From Streptomyces djakartensis (lineage in GTDB: Bacteria; Actinomycetota; Actinomycetes; Streptomycetales; Streptomycetaceae), in assembly GCF_014651075.1 (NCBI RefSeq), contig NZ_BMWE01000006.1:248001-312000 (forward strand): 64,000 nucleotides of DNA. The letters run 5' to 3'. The translations under genes were made by a program, and so were the position numbers. The notes beneath the pieces are model-generated. The model did not search any database and was not told the origin of the DNA. It saw nothing but the letters and a program-made list of their open reading frames with translations. Positions within the stretch are counted from its first letter, which is position 1, and every line of letters starts with the position of its first letter. Below, one piece after another: positions 1 through 7,467 of this stretch.

Positions 1-1
1 C

Positions 2-262
2 GTGGATCTGATCGACTACGACTCGCAACACAGCGGATCACACGCCGACTTGTGGATCGACGGCGACGATGGTGACTTCTCCGACAGCGGCGATTCCGGA
101 GCCCTTTACCTGGAAGCAGACCCAGCGGCCAACGGAGGCGGGCACCGGGCGGTAGGACTCCATTGGGGCGGAGCGGGCAACGACGGCGTAGGACACCACA
201 TCCGGGCAGTCTTCGACGACCTCGGCCTCAAAGTGCTCGCGGCGGCGGTGCCGTCCCCGTGA
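2..262 (+). CDS. Trypsin-like serine peptidase, C-terminal end (partial)
   Basis: The reading frame is open at the left window edge, so only the last 86 codons are seen and the true start lies upstream. It contains SDSGDSGALYLE, where GDSG is the active-site serine motif of chymotrypsin-fold peptidases, followed by AVGLHWGG, the usual strand after the catalytic serine. The catalytic His and Asp would be in the missing part. The gene is convergent with the ketosynthase gene, with 20 bases between stops. Many actinobacterial peptidases of this type are effector modules or processing enzymes. Which of these applies here cannot be told from the fragment. Confidence 0.75.
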   Translation: MDLIDYDSQHSGSHADLWIDGDDGDFSDSGDSGALYLEADPAANGGGHRAVGLHWGGAGNDGVGHHIRAVFDDLGLKVLAAAVPSP

Positions 263-282
263 GGCGGCAGCAGGTCGGCTCG

Positions 283-1509
283 TCAGTACCGACCCACCAC
301 GAGTGACGCGTTGATGCCGCCGACACCGAAGGAGTTGGACAGGGCAGCATCCACCTTCTCCCGCCGACGTTGACGGGCGATCACGTCCAGTCCGCATTCG
401 GGATCGAGCGACTCGACGTTGATCGTCGGCGGCAGCTCTTCCGTATGGACGGCGAGAACCGTGGCTGCCGCTTCCAGCGCCCCCGCAGCACCCAGCAGGT
501 GCCCCGTCATGGACTTGGTTGACGACACGGGGGGCAGTGCCCGCCGGAACACCTTCTCGATCGCTCTGGCTTCGGCAAGGTCTCCGAGGGGGGTCGACGC
601 CGCGTGCGCGTTGACATATCCGATGTCGGCGGGCGTCACGTCCGCCGCTCTCAGAGCGGAGGCCATCGCCTGCGCGGCGCCGTGCCCTTCCGGGTGAGGA
701 GCGCCCCAGTTGTGGGCGTCCGCGGAGTGACCATGGCCGAGGAGTTCGGCCAGTACCGGTGCCCCACGCGCGAGGGCGCAGTCCAGTCTTTCCAGGACCA
801 GGACGACCGCGCCCTCGCTGAACACGAAGCCGTCACGGTTCCGGTCGAAGGGACGCGAGGCGGCCGCGGGGACGTCATTGCGTGTGGACAGTGCTCGGGC
901 GGAGCAGAAGGCCGCCATGCACAACGGGGTCAGCGGGGCGTCGGTACCGCCGGCCAGCACGACGTCGGCCTGTCCGGATCTGATCAGGTCCGCACCACGA
1001 CTCACGGCGTGTGCTCCGGAGGCGCAGCCGGAAGCCATGCATTCGGTCGGCCCCGTCAAGCCGAACTCCATCGAGAGGAAAGCAGCCGCTGCGGTGGTGC
1101 TGCAGGTGAGGCTGATCTCTGGCATCACGGCCCGTGGCCCCTTGGCGAGCAGCCTTGCGACCTCTGTCTCGATACGGGAGATCCCCCCGTAGGCGCAGCC
1201 CATGACGACACCGGCCCGCCCCGGCTCTACGTCGTCGATGCGCAGTTTCGCGTCGTCGAGGGCCAGTCGGGAGGCCGCGAAGGCGAAATGAGTGAAGAGC
1301 TCCGCTCGGCGGGCCCGCTGCGGGTCCAGGAAGGCGGAGCACTCGAAGTCCTCGACCTGCCCGGCAATGCGCGCATCCAGTCCCGACGCGTCGAACCGGG
1401 TGAGGTGACCGATCCCCGACCGGCCGGCCACCAGTGATGTCCAGAACTGTTCCCGCCCGACGCCGACCGGCGTGACCGGTCCTATGCCCGTCACCGCGAT
1501 ACGCCTCAC
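283..1509 (-). CDS. Beta-ketoacyl-ACP synthase II (KAS II / FabF-like)
   Basis: This 408-residue protein has the length and motif order of a FabF-type condensing enzyme, which joins malonyl-ACP to an acyl chain. The nucleophile is Cys162 in MASGCASG, and the two catalytic histidines are H302 in NAHAAS and H337 in SMTGHLLGAAGALEA, with K332 just before. The Cys-His-His triad is therefore intact. The usual NAHGTST is NAHAAST here and the nucleophile motif is not the canonical TACA form, which suggests a specialised rather than housekeeping enzyme. The GTG start overlaps the ACP stop (GTGA), so the two are probably translationally coupled. It is the last gene of a four-gene minus-strand operon. 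Confidence 0.9.
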   Translation of the reverse strand: MRRIAVTGIGPVTPVGVGREQFWTSLVAGRSGIGHLTRFDASGLDARIAGQVEDFECSAFLDPQRARRAELFTHFAFAASRLALDDAKLRIDDVEPGRAGVVMGCAYGGISRIETEVARLLAKGPRAVMPEISLTCSTTAAAAFLSMEFGLTGPTECMASGCASGAHAVSRGADLIRSGQADVVLAGGTDAPLTPLCMAAFCSARALSTRNDVPAAASRPFDRNRDGFVFSEGAVVLVLERLDCALARGAPVLAELLGHGHSADAHNWGAPHPEGHGAAQAMASALRAADVTPADIGYVNAHAASTPLGDLAEARAIEKVFRRALPPVSSTKSMTGHLLGAAGALEAAATVLAVHTEELPPTINVESLDPECGLDVIARQRRREKVDAALSNSFGVGGINASLVVGRY

Positions 1510-1763
1510 GATCGGGCCAGTCGGTTGTGAATGATCTCGACGATGTCCTTGACTATGAACATGTGCTGGGTCTCCTCGTCGAGAATGGTGACGTCGAACC
1601 TGTCCTCCAAGAGGGTGACGACGCTCAAGAGATCCACCGAATCCATACCGAGGTCGTTGAAGACATGGGAGTCCGCCACGATTTTCTCTCGTGGAATCTT
1701 CATGTCGTCGGCGAGTGCGTCCACCACCTGCCGCATGACGGCCTCGTAGGTGACGTCAGTCAT
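1506..1763 (-). CDS. Acyl carrier protein
   Basis: This is a small acidic four-helix carrier protein of about 85 residues. The phosphopantetheine attachment site is Ser42 in LGMDSVDLL. An earlier in-frame ATG exists at 1775, but the sequence ATGAGG there looks like the ribosome binding site for the ATG at 1763, so the shorter form is preferred. The stop overlaps the start of the ketosynthase, and the acyltransferase gene lies 38 bases upstream. It is the expected partner of both neighbours: the acyltransferase would load it and the ketosynthase would extend its acyl chain. A phosphopantetheinyl transferase is not encoded nearby. Confidence 0.92.
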   Translation of the reverse strand: MTDVTYEAVMRQVVDALADDMKIPREKIVADSHVFNDLGMDSVDLLSVVTLLEDRFDVTILDEETQHMFIVKDIVEIIHNRLARS

Positions 1764-1801
1764 GGTGAACCTCATTTCGGTCCGATGCCAGCGTTATGCG
1801 A

Positions 1802-2785
1802 TCAGGGTCTGCCACGAGCGTCCTGGACGACACTTGGCGAAGTGAAACGTCGGCCATTCGGGGCATCGTCGACCGACGTCACCGCGGACAGAAGCGGTGG
1901 TCGGCGTCCCGGAAGGTCCTCCCGGCAGATGTCACGGACGAAACCGAGCAGCGTGGGCGGCCATGCCGACCCGATTTCCAGAATTTCCCGGTAATTGCGG
2001 CGCAGAGCCGTCGCGATCGCCTGCCGGAAACGGACGGGATGCGTAACTGATCGCAGCAGGAGTCCGCGGATCTCCGCCGGATCGACCGTGGGCTCGCCCG
2101 TCACCGTGGAGTAGAAGGGCACGTGCGGTGCCGCGATAGGCACCGATTGCAACAGGTCCACCAGCTCTTCCCTGACCGGAGCCATGAACGGCGAATGGGC
2201 CGCGAAAGGCACCGGCAGGGTGCGCGTACGTCGCGCACCCAGTGAGCGACAGCGTGACGCCGCCTCAGGCAGCGCATCCGAGTCCCCGCTCAGCACGGTT
2301 TGCGTCGGGCTGTTCCAGGCCGCGACATAGACCGACCAACCGCTTGCCGCCAGCTCGGCGCAGACACCGGACACCGACGAGGCCGGCAGTCCGATGACGG
2401 CAAGCATGGAGCCCGACCCGTCGGCCAGGCGAGCCATGGCCCGTCCTCGGGCGGCGGCCAGGGCGAAAGCGTCGTCGAAGGTGAGCGACCCGCCCGCAAC
2501 GAGCGCGGCAAACTCACCGAAGCTGTGCCCGAGGACGCCTCCCGGCCCGGCCCCTCGCTCGTGGCACGCCTGGGACAGCCTGTGGGCGGCGGACAGAAGA
2601 GCCGGCTGCACATCGGGCGAGTACCGGGAGGATCCCGTCTCGCCGCTGGAGGCACCCGCTCGCGTCGCGTCTACCGGCGGGGCCGATGGTTCTCGGGTCC
2701 TCAGAGGACCGGCCGGGCCGAGCGGCTGTCGCGCCCCATGCCCCGCGAACACCCACAAGGAGGCCGACCGTGAGGGGGCGCCCAC
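1802..2785 (-). CDS. Malonyl-CoA:ACP acyltransferase-like protein (FabD family)
   Basis: The 327-residue protein has the acyltransferase nucleophile elbow GHSFGE (Ser88), the catalytic histidine in FAAHSPFM (H197) and the late ILEIGSAW motif. The N-terminal oxyanion motif is AGHGARQ instead of the usual PGQGSQ, and residues about 22-56 form a Ser/Pro/Gly-rich stretch in place of the normal helical segment, so the N-terminus is unusual. It would transfer a malonyl or other acyl unit to the ACP encoded next. The GTG start is supported by AGGGAGGGG close upstream. It lies 12 bases after the stop of the small CxxC protein. Malonyl specificity is inferred from family only. Confidence 0.82.
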   Translation of the reverse strand: MGAPSRSASLWVFAGHGARQPLGPAGPLRTREPSAPPVDATRAGASSGETGSSRYSPDVQPALLSAAHRLSQACHERGAGPGGVLGHSFGEFAALVAGGSLTFDDAFALAAARGRAMARLADGSGSMLAVIGLPASSVSGVCAELAASGWSVYVAAWNSPTQTVLSGDSDALPEAASRCRSLGARRTRTLPVPFAAHSPFMAPVREELVDLLQSVPIAAPHVPFYSTVTGEPTVDPAEIRGLLLRSVTHPVRFRQAIATALRRNYREILEIGSAWPPTLLGFVRDICREDLPGRRPPLLSAVTSVDDAPNGRRFTSPSVVQDARGRP

Positions 2786-2797
2786 CGCACCCCTCCC

Positions 2798-3259
2798 TCA
2801 GACGTAGGCGTAGGAGGCGGACGAGTACTCCGAATACTCTCCACCGCCCTTGCCTCTCGTGAGGCCCACGACACGATCACAGCGCGCACAGCGGACGGGG
2901 CGGCCGCCGTCGCGGCCTCGAATGGTGATCCAGGCACCGTCACGGCCGGTGAGCACCTTGCGGAGCCGGGCGAGGTCGTGCTGCCCGTCATCGACCGCTG
3001 TCTTGACGAAGTCGAGAAAGGTGATGACGCGCTCGCAGTACGAGCACTGAGCATCGACCACTTTCAGCGGTCCCCCGATGGCATCCGCAGACACCTCGAG
3101 GTGCTCGGCCAGCTCCTGCGTCTCGCTCGCGTCCATGGACCTCAGACGCGGTGAGGTGTCGAGCGGAAGTCTCCCCAGGACACCGGGTGCCACCGGATAG
3201 GTCCTGGTACCTTCCGGCCTGTCGGCGATCAACTGCAGCGCCTCCTCGTACGTGAGCAT
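2798..3259 (-). CDS. Unknown small CxxC protein with GGG/Tyr-Ser C-terminal tail
   Basis: I do not recognise this protein (about 153 residues). Visible features are two Cys pairs, QCSYCE near residue 75 and RCARCD near residue 127, about 48 residues apart, which could bind one metal or form disulfides. A helical N-terminus begins MLTYEEALQLI. The tail reads RGKGGGEYSEYSSASYAYV, a basic residue and a Gly run followed by 13 Tyr/Ser/Ala-rich residues. The layout of a folded leader, Gly-Gly and short low-complexity tail resembles a peptide precursor, but no modification enzyme is seen. It is the first gene of the acyltransferase-ACP-ketosynthase operon. GTG at 3262 is an alternative start. Confidence 0.7.
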   Translation of the reverse strand: MLTYEEALQLIADRPEGTRTYPVAPGVLGRLPLDTSPRLRSMDASETQELAEHLEVSADAIGGPLKVVDAQCSYCERVITFLDFVKTAVDDGQHDLARLRKVLTGRDGAWITIRGRDGGRPVRCARCDRVVGLTRGKGGGEYSEYSSASYAYV

Positions 3260-3262
3260 CAC

Positions 3263-3616
3263 GGCACCGTTCTCTCATCGGTCAGGGACAGCGATTTCCT
3301 TCAGCAAGCCAGACCCATGGACGGTCGGCAAACCTGGCGAGGCAGCCGTGTTACCGCCGACCCCGGCCCCTGCACCGCAGAGGATGCGGCGGCCGGGCAG
3401 GTGCACGCCATGCGGGTCTAGCGGCTGGAGGCCGTGGTCGAGACCCACACCACCGTGGGCTCTCGGGCCGGCAGCGTGGAGGATGGGGCCCGGCCGCCTC
3501 CAGGTGGTCGCCCAGGAGCCCGCCCGGCCACGAGTGAGGGCGGAGCCCGGCCTCGATCACCAAGGGGCGTCCGGGGCTTCGCCCCGTCACGCAGCACCCA
3601 TCCTGACCAGCAAAAA
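3263..3616. other. Intergenic region upstream of the acyl-synthase operon
   Basis: I see no convincing gene here. It should hold the promoter of the minus-strand operon starting at 3259. Near the right end there is a short CGGGGC/GCCCCG hairpin at 3572-3586. Confidence 0.5.
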
Positions 3617-3636
3617 GCCCTCCCCAAAGGGAGGGC
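3617..3636 (-). terminator. Rho-independent terminator, ancestral tRNA-Arg terminator
   Basis: A perfect 8-bp stem GCCCTCCC/GGGAGGGC with a CAAA loop is followed on the minus strand by a run of five T (plus-strand A at 3612-3616). It sits just beyond the 43-bp tRNA 3'-end copy at 3645, in the position expected for the terminator of the tRNA gene before an element was inserted between them. Confidence 0.8.
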
Positions 3637-3644
3637 GGAGACTT

Positions 3645-3687
3645 GCGCCCCCGGCAGGACTCGAACCTGCGGCCAAGCGCTTAGAAG
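3645..3687 (-). repeat. Left attachment-site copy (tRNA-Arg 3' portion)
   Basis: These 43 bases are identical to 8493-8535, which is the anticodon-loop to acceptor end of the tRNA-Arg gene on the minus strand. Beyond 3687 the match stops (A versus G), so this is not a working tRNA: the 5' half is missing. A direct repeat of a tRNA 3' end is the usual scar of site-specific integration by a tyrosine recombinase. Confidence 0.92.
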
Positions 3688-4112
3688 ATGCGGGCAGGGT
3701 GTGATGGGCCGGTCTGACGTCGTATAGGGCTCCCAACTCGGCCGATCGGTGATCACAGTCAGGTGCATAGGGGCCAACTTCCCCTACTTTGTGATGCGTG
3801 AGTCCGTGACCTCAGCATGCGTTGACCAGCGCAGCTGTCCCGGAGCCAACCGGCCCGGCAGCGTGGTTACCGTTCTCCACTCGGGTCCGCGGGGCCAAAG
3901 CCCAAGGGCCAGCCTGCGCTCGCGCGGGCACTTGAACCAGTAAGGAGGGTTGTAACTCAGTCGGTCGGCTGGGGCTGTCCGGTCCCGGGAGATGCTTGAC
4001 ACTTCGGGTCCAGCTGATGGTCAACAGGCTGCCCCGAAAGGTCAGTTGCAAGTGGTGGGTAGTTGAACAGGCAAGACGTCCCATGCGCAGCCCCAGTGAC
4101 AGTGGTGATCGC
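3688..4112. other. Gene-poor stretch inside the element
   Basis: No supported gene. A 64-codon frame at 3749-3943 lacks a ribosome binding site and any recognisable motif. Upstream sequence for the SUKH-like gene lies at the right end. Confidence 0.5.
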
Positions 4113-4118
4113 TAACCT
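4113..4118 (+). promoter_or_regulatory. Possible -10 element for a leaderless transcript
   Basis: TAACCT ends seven bases before the GTG start at 4125. This is the spacing seen in leaderless Streptomyces genes. No convincing -35 hexamer is seen at the usual distance, and there is no ribosome binding site before the GTG. Confidence 0.4.
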
Positions 4119-4124
4119 GGCCTC

Positions 4125-4652
4125 GTGATCCCTACCGACGACCGGCAGTTCCCTGCCGCCCTCGCTGCCGCTTTGGCGCTCCCGTTCGACTACAACGACG
4201 GTGACGGCGTCGACTTCGAGCCCTTTCCGGCCTTCCTGTCTGCCGAAGAGACCACCGACTGGTTTCAGTCCTGGACAGGCAACACGGAGCTGGATGGCGA
4301 CAACTTCCGTGTGTTCGGCCAGGATGGCTCGGGCGGATATGCGGCGTTCTGGCTCATCCGCCCGAACCACCCGCTCGTCCACCAGCCTGTGGTCTTTCTC
4401 GGCTCCGAGGGTGAAACCGGTGTCGTGGCGCGTGACCTGGGCGCCTTCTTGTGGCTGCTGGCCGGCGGATACGGCCCCTGGGAAGCGGCCACCTCATACG
4501 AGCCCGACTGGACCCCGCGCCACAACCAGGAACTGGCGGCTGTAGCCGAAAGATTCGCGACCGACTGTAAGCAGTCGCCGGCTGCCGTTGTCGAGCAAGC
4601 CACACGGGAGTTCCCGGACTTCGATGACACCATCATGGAGCTCTGCCGCTGA
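4125..4652 (+). CDS. SMI1/KNR4 (SUKH)-like protein
   Basis: The 175-residue acidic protein has the flow of SUKH-fold proteins: an N-terminal helix, the segment FRVFGQDGSGGYAAFWLI, then PVVFLGSEGE and DLGAFLWLLAGGYGPWEA. SUKH proteins are frequent immunity proteins against contact-dependent or polymorphic toxins, and others have housekeeping scaffold roles. No toxin gene is next to it, so if it is an immunity gene it is an orphan carried by the element. A GTG start without Shine-Dalgarno sequence but with a -10-like TAACCT just upstream suggests leaderless expression. The family call is from memory of the pattern only. Confidence 0.65.
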   Translation: MIPTDDRQFPAALAAALALPFDYNDGDGVDFEPFPAFLSAEETTDWFQSWTGNTELDGDNFRVFGQDGSGGYAAFWLIRPNHPLVHQPVVFLGSEGETGVVARDLGAFLWLLAGGYGPWEAATSYEPDWTPRHNQELAAVAERFATDCKQSPAAVVEQATREFPDFDDTIMELCR

Positions 4653-4946
4653 CCGGCCTCGCAGACGGCCGTAATTTGCTCCACTTCAACCCAGGTTGCC
4701 CGGGCCTCAGTCGTGAAGTCGAGCGAGCAGGCAGGAAGTTCCGTTCCCTGGCGATGAGCGAGCGGCACGAAGAGCACAGGTCGGATTCTCCACGTGATGC
4801 AAGTGCCGGCCTGGTTGACTGTCACCGAGCAGGGCTCGGAGCGCAGGAGGGCTGTCCTCGTCTCGATGCGGCCGTTGCAGAGCCGGCGGTGACGGTGTAG
4901 CCACCGCTGCTGCCGTGGACCACGACCGGGTGTGCGATGAAGCTGA
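4653..4946. other. Gene-poor stretch with possible decayed coding sequence
   Basis: No intact gene. Minus-strand frames here run on from the ATP-binding-regulator fragment and may be its decayed remainder, but I could not match them to anything. Confidence 0.4.
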
Positions 4947-5078
4947 TCACGCCCAAGCCGCGGCGTTCGCGCTCAGCTCGCTCACGATCAGTTCGGCGTC
5001 GTCGGCCAGGGGCGATCCGCGCAGGATGTCCCGCGTCCAGCGGCGGACCCGGCTCACTCGCATAGCCGCAGCCCTCAT
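4947..5078 (-). pseudogene. Fragment of an RsbW-like ATP-binding regulator
   Basis: A 43-codon minus-strand frame contains VRRWTRDILRGSPLADDAEL followed by IVSELSANAAAWA and a stop. This matches the recurring Streptomyces pattern of HATPase_c anti-sigma/ATP-binding proteins, in which a helix is followed by ADDAELLVSELVTNA and the N-box. The N-box continuation (VRH) is lost and the frame ends there, and upstream it is closed by a TAG. It is therefore a short relic of a regulatory kinase-fold gene. The frame is too short to appear as a normal gene and was found by eye. Confidence 0.6.
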
Positions 5079-5180
5079 CGGCTACCGCCGACTCACCAAC
5101 TGAAACGACGTCCAAAAAAGGTCAACGGTGCCTGTCGGCGGGGCATCAGCGCCTCGCATGGTGTCTGCATGTGCCGGGCA

Positions 5181-6236
5181 TCAGGAGCCGGATGTCGGCC
5201 GTCGCAGCACCTCGCGCAGAACGGCACTCGCCTCATCGGGGCTTTCCAAGGGCCAGAAGTGCCCGCCGCTGATGAAACGGACGTCGAGGCTGGGCACGTT
5301 GGGGAGGTGTTCGTCGAGATCGGCGAAGAACTCGCGGGGCTGGGTGCGTGAGTCCCAGCCTTGCATCAGGGTGACCGGACAGCTCCATCGCGGGATGAGG
5401 TCGCGACGCCTCTCGAGCCATTCCTTGCGGAACGAGGACGCCATCGCGTAACGAGGGACAGCTCGGTTTATACCCGGGTATGAGAACTCCTGGATCACGC
5501 GGCGCATGTCCTCGTCGGCGACCGGCCGTTCTGCGATCGAGCTGTAGGACCAGATGACAAACCGCTTCGGGTCTTCCATCAGCCCGCTCCACGGCGCCTC
5601 CGCGATGAGTTCGTCATGCGGCGCAAGCAGGGGATTGAAGTGGTAGAGGTGTCCTTCACCGCGCACGTAGTGGCGGACCCGCGTTGGGTGGGCCGCCACA
5701 ATGTGATCACCCTGCGCAGTGCCCCGGTCATGTGTGACCAAGGTGAACTGGTTCAGCCCGATGGCGTCGAGCAGGTCGAACATCTGCTCCGAGGCTCCCG
5801 CCTGACTGTAGTCGCCTCGCCCCTTCTCCGATTGTCCGTAGCCCTTGAGGTCGATCGCGATGCAGCGATACGAGTCAGACAGTGCGGCCATCTGGTGGTG
5901 CCACATGAACCACGAGTCCGGCATGCCGTGGATGAACACCACAGGCTCCCCGCTCCCGGCCTCTACGTAGTGCCACCGCACTGTTTCCTGATCGCCGGGA
6001 AGGTCCACGAAGCGGTGCGTAAAGACGGCCCCGTCGAGCTCTTCTGTGTCCCCGTCCTCGTCAGCAGGGCGGGGTGCGACGTCGGCGAAACGCGCAAGGC
6101 GCTCGGCCACGACATCGTCAGGGGATAAAAAATCTGTGATCGCCTTCAGCGCCCTGTCGGGCAGTTCGGTATAGGTCAAGGCGGCTCCCTTGCCTGTGTC
6201 GCTTGAAGTGACACCATCGTGTCGATACTGAACCAC
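5181..6236 (-). CDS. Alpha/beta-hydrolase, epoxide hydrolase or haloalkane dehalogenase type
   Basis: This is an alpha/beta-hydrolase with the oxyanion/HGxP motif FIHGMPDSWFMWH, a nucleophile elbow THDRGTAQGDH and the late catalytic histidine in SGGHFWPLE. The nucleophile position is Asp rather than Ser, which is characteristic of epoxide hydrolases and haloalkane dehalogenases. A preceding DLKGYGQSEK stretch is also typical. The frame is open to 6359, but GGGAG six bases before a GTG at 6236 makes that the best start, giving about 351 residues. It is divergent from a LysR gene and is presumably controlled by it. It lies within the integrated element and may be its metabolic cargo. The substrate is unknown. 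Confidence 0.8.
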   Translation of the reverse strand: MVQYRHDGVTSSDTGKGAALTYTELPDRALKAITDFLSPDDVVAERLARFADVAPRPADEDGDTEELDGAVFTHRFVDLPGDQETVRWHYVEAGSGEPVVFIHGMPDSWFMWHHQMAALSDSYRCIAIDLKGYGQSEKGRGDYSQAGASEQMFDLLDAIGLNQFTLVTHDRGTAQGDHIVAAHPTRVRHYVRGEGHLYHFNPLLAPHDELIAEAPWSGLMEDPKRFVIWSYSSIAERPVADEDMRRVIQEFSYPGINRAVPRYAMASSFRKEWLERRRDLIPRWSCPVTLMQGWDSRTQPREFFADLDEHLPNVPSLDVRFISGGHFWPLESPDEASAVLREVLRRPTSGS

Positions 6237-6561
6237 TTTGTTCTCCCTTGGATTGTTCATAGAGCGCTGTTTACGGGCAGGTGCGCCGACCAGGAAGGCA
6301 CCGATGCCGCTGGATACCCCCCCTGAAAAATGCGTTGATGGGCCCGCCAGGCATCGCACCCAAAACGGATACCTCTACCGGCGTGGGACCGCCACCGCCT
6401 GCGGGGCGAGGCACGAGGTGACAGCGCCGACATAATCGATCGCTGGCCTGGCGTGACTCGCATTGTCAGCCCGTCTGCACACACTTACTGTCACCCCGGG
6501 GCGGCCACAGGTCCAACGATTCATACTGCTCGCGGTCAGCATGGAGGGTGATGATGGCGTC
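6237..6561. promoter_or_regulatory. Divergent control region of hydrolase and LysR genes
   Basis: This 325-base gap separates oppositely transcribed hydrolase and LysR genes and should hold both promoters and the LysR binding sites. I could not pick out a confident LysR box. Confidence 0.5.
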
Positions 6562-7467
6562 ATGGAACTGCGCCACCTCGAACACTTCCTCGCCGTCGCC
6601 GACACGGGCAGCTTCACTCGCGCCGCGCAAACGCTGCACGTCGTCCAATCGGGAGTGTCAGCGACGGTCAAGACTCTGGAACGAGAACTAGGGTCGGATC
6701 TGTTCACCCGAACCCCACAGGCGGTAACTCTGACAGCGGCCGGGCGCGCCTTCCTACCTCGTGCCCGAGAAACCCTGGACGCCGCGCGGGCCGCCAAGGA
6801 CGCCGTGCATCAGATCCAAGGCACCTTGCATGGCACGGTCACCGTGGGAACCCAGACCTCGATCCACTTAGTCGACATGCCCGGGGTGTTGACCGCCCTG
6901 CACGGGCAACACCCCAGTGTCTTGGTCCGTCTCCGAACCGCGATGGCGGGATCTGCTGGCCTGGCCCAGCAGCTGCGCGACGGCGAACTCGACGTCTCGT
7001 TCCTCTCCTTGCCCGGACCTCCTCCAGCTGACCTGGACACTCGGCTGCTGGCCAGCGTGCCCACCGCCGTGTATGTGGCCGACTCGCATCCGCTGGCTGG
7101 CCAGGGCCAAGTATCACTGGCGCAGCTGAGCAAATTCCCCTTCATCGACTCCCCGCCGGGTTACGGCAACCGCACGATGGTGGATCAGGCCTTCGCCGCC
7201 GCACGACTGGAGCGAGAGGTGACCATTGAGGTGGCGGACGTGGGAACTGCCGTCAACTTCGTCCGCTCAGGGCTCGGGATCAGCTTCCTCGCGGACTTCC
7301 TGGTCCATGACTCAACCGGCCTGGACACTCTCCAGGTGACCGACCACGAGCTTCGCTGGGAGCTCACCGTCGCCACAGCCTCGGCACGGCGACCCAGCGC
7401 AGCAACGGCTGCCTTTCTGGAATTGCTCAATGAACGACATCCCTCGCCACCTTCTCCGGCGGTGTGA
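6562..7467 (+). CDS. LysR-family transcriptional regulator
   Basis: The protein begins MELRHLEHFLAVADTGSFTR, followed by a winged-helix DNA-binding domain with SGVSATVKTLERELG and DLFTRTPQAVTLTAAGRAFL, the hallmark LysR N-terminus. The effector-binding region follows from about residue 90, with the usual DVSFLSLPG and VADVGTAVNFVRSGLGISFL segments. The frame is open to 6463, but the family pattern fixes the ATG at 6562 (about 301 residues); GGAGGG lies rather far upstream. LysR proteins usually control the gene transcribed divergently, here the alpha/beta-hydrolase. The inducer is unknown. Confidence 0.92.
   Translation: MELRHLEHFLAVADTGSFTRAAQTLHVVQSGVSATVKTLERELGSDLFTRTPQAVTLTAAGRAFLPRARETLDAARAAKDAVHQIQGTLHGTVTVGTQTSIHLVDMPGVLTALHGQHPSVLVRLRTAMAGSAGLAQQLRDGELDVSFLSLPGPPPADLDTRLLASVPTAVYVADSHPLAGQGQVSLAQLSKFPFIDSPPGYGNRTMVDQAFAAARLEREVTIEVADVGTAVNFVRSGLGISFLADFLVHDSTGLDTLQVTDHELRWELTVATASARRPSAATAAFLELLNERHPSPPSPAV

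Noticed and set aside
283..3259. Complete type II polyketide or fatty acid cluster
   Set aside because: No ketoreductase, dehydratase, chain-length factor, cyclase or thioesterase is found in the window.
3645..3687. Second tRNA-Arg gene
   Set aside because: Only the 3' part is present; D arm and 5' acceptor strand are missing, so it is an attachment-site copy.
3749..3943. Small plus-strand frame in the element
   Set aside because: No ribosome binding site, motif or codon pattern supports it.
4265..4825. Minus-strand frame that reads partly protein-like
   Set aside because: It overlaps the SUKH-like gene and has no ribosome binding site. It may include decayed remains of the ATP-binding regulator, but no motif supports a gene.
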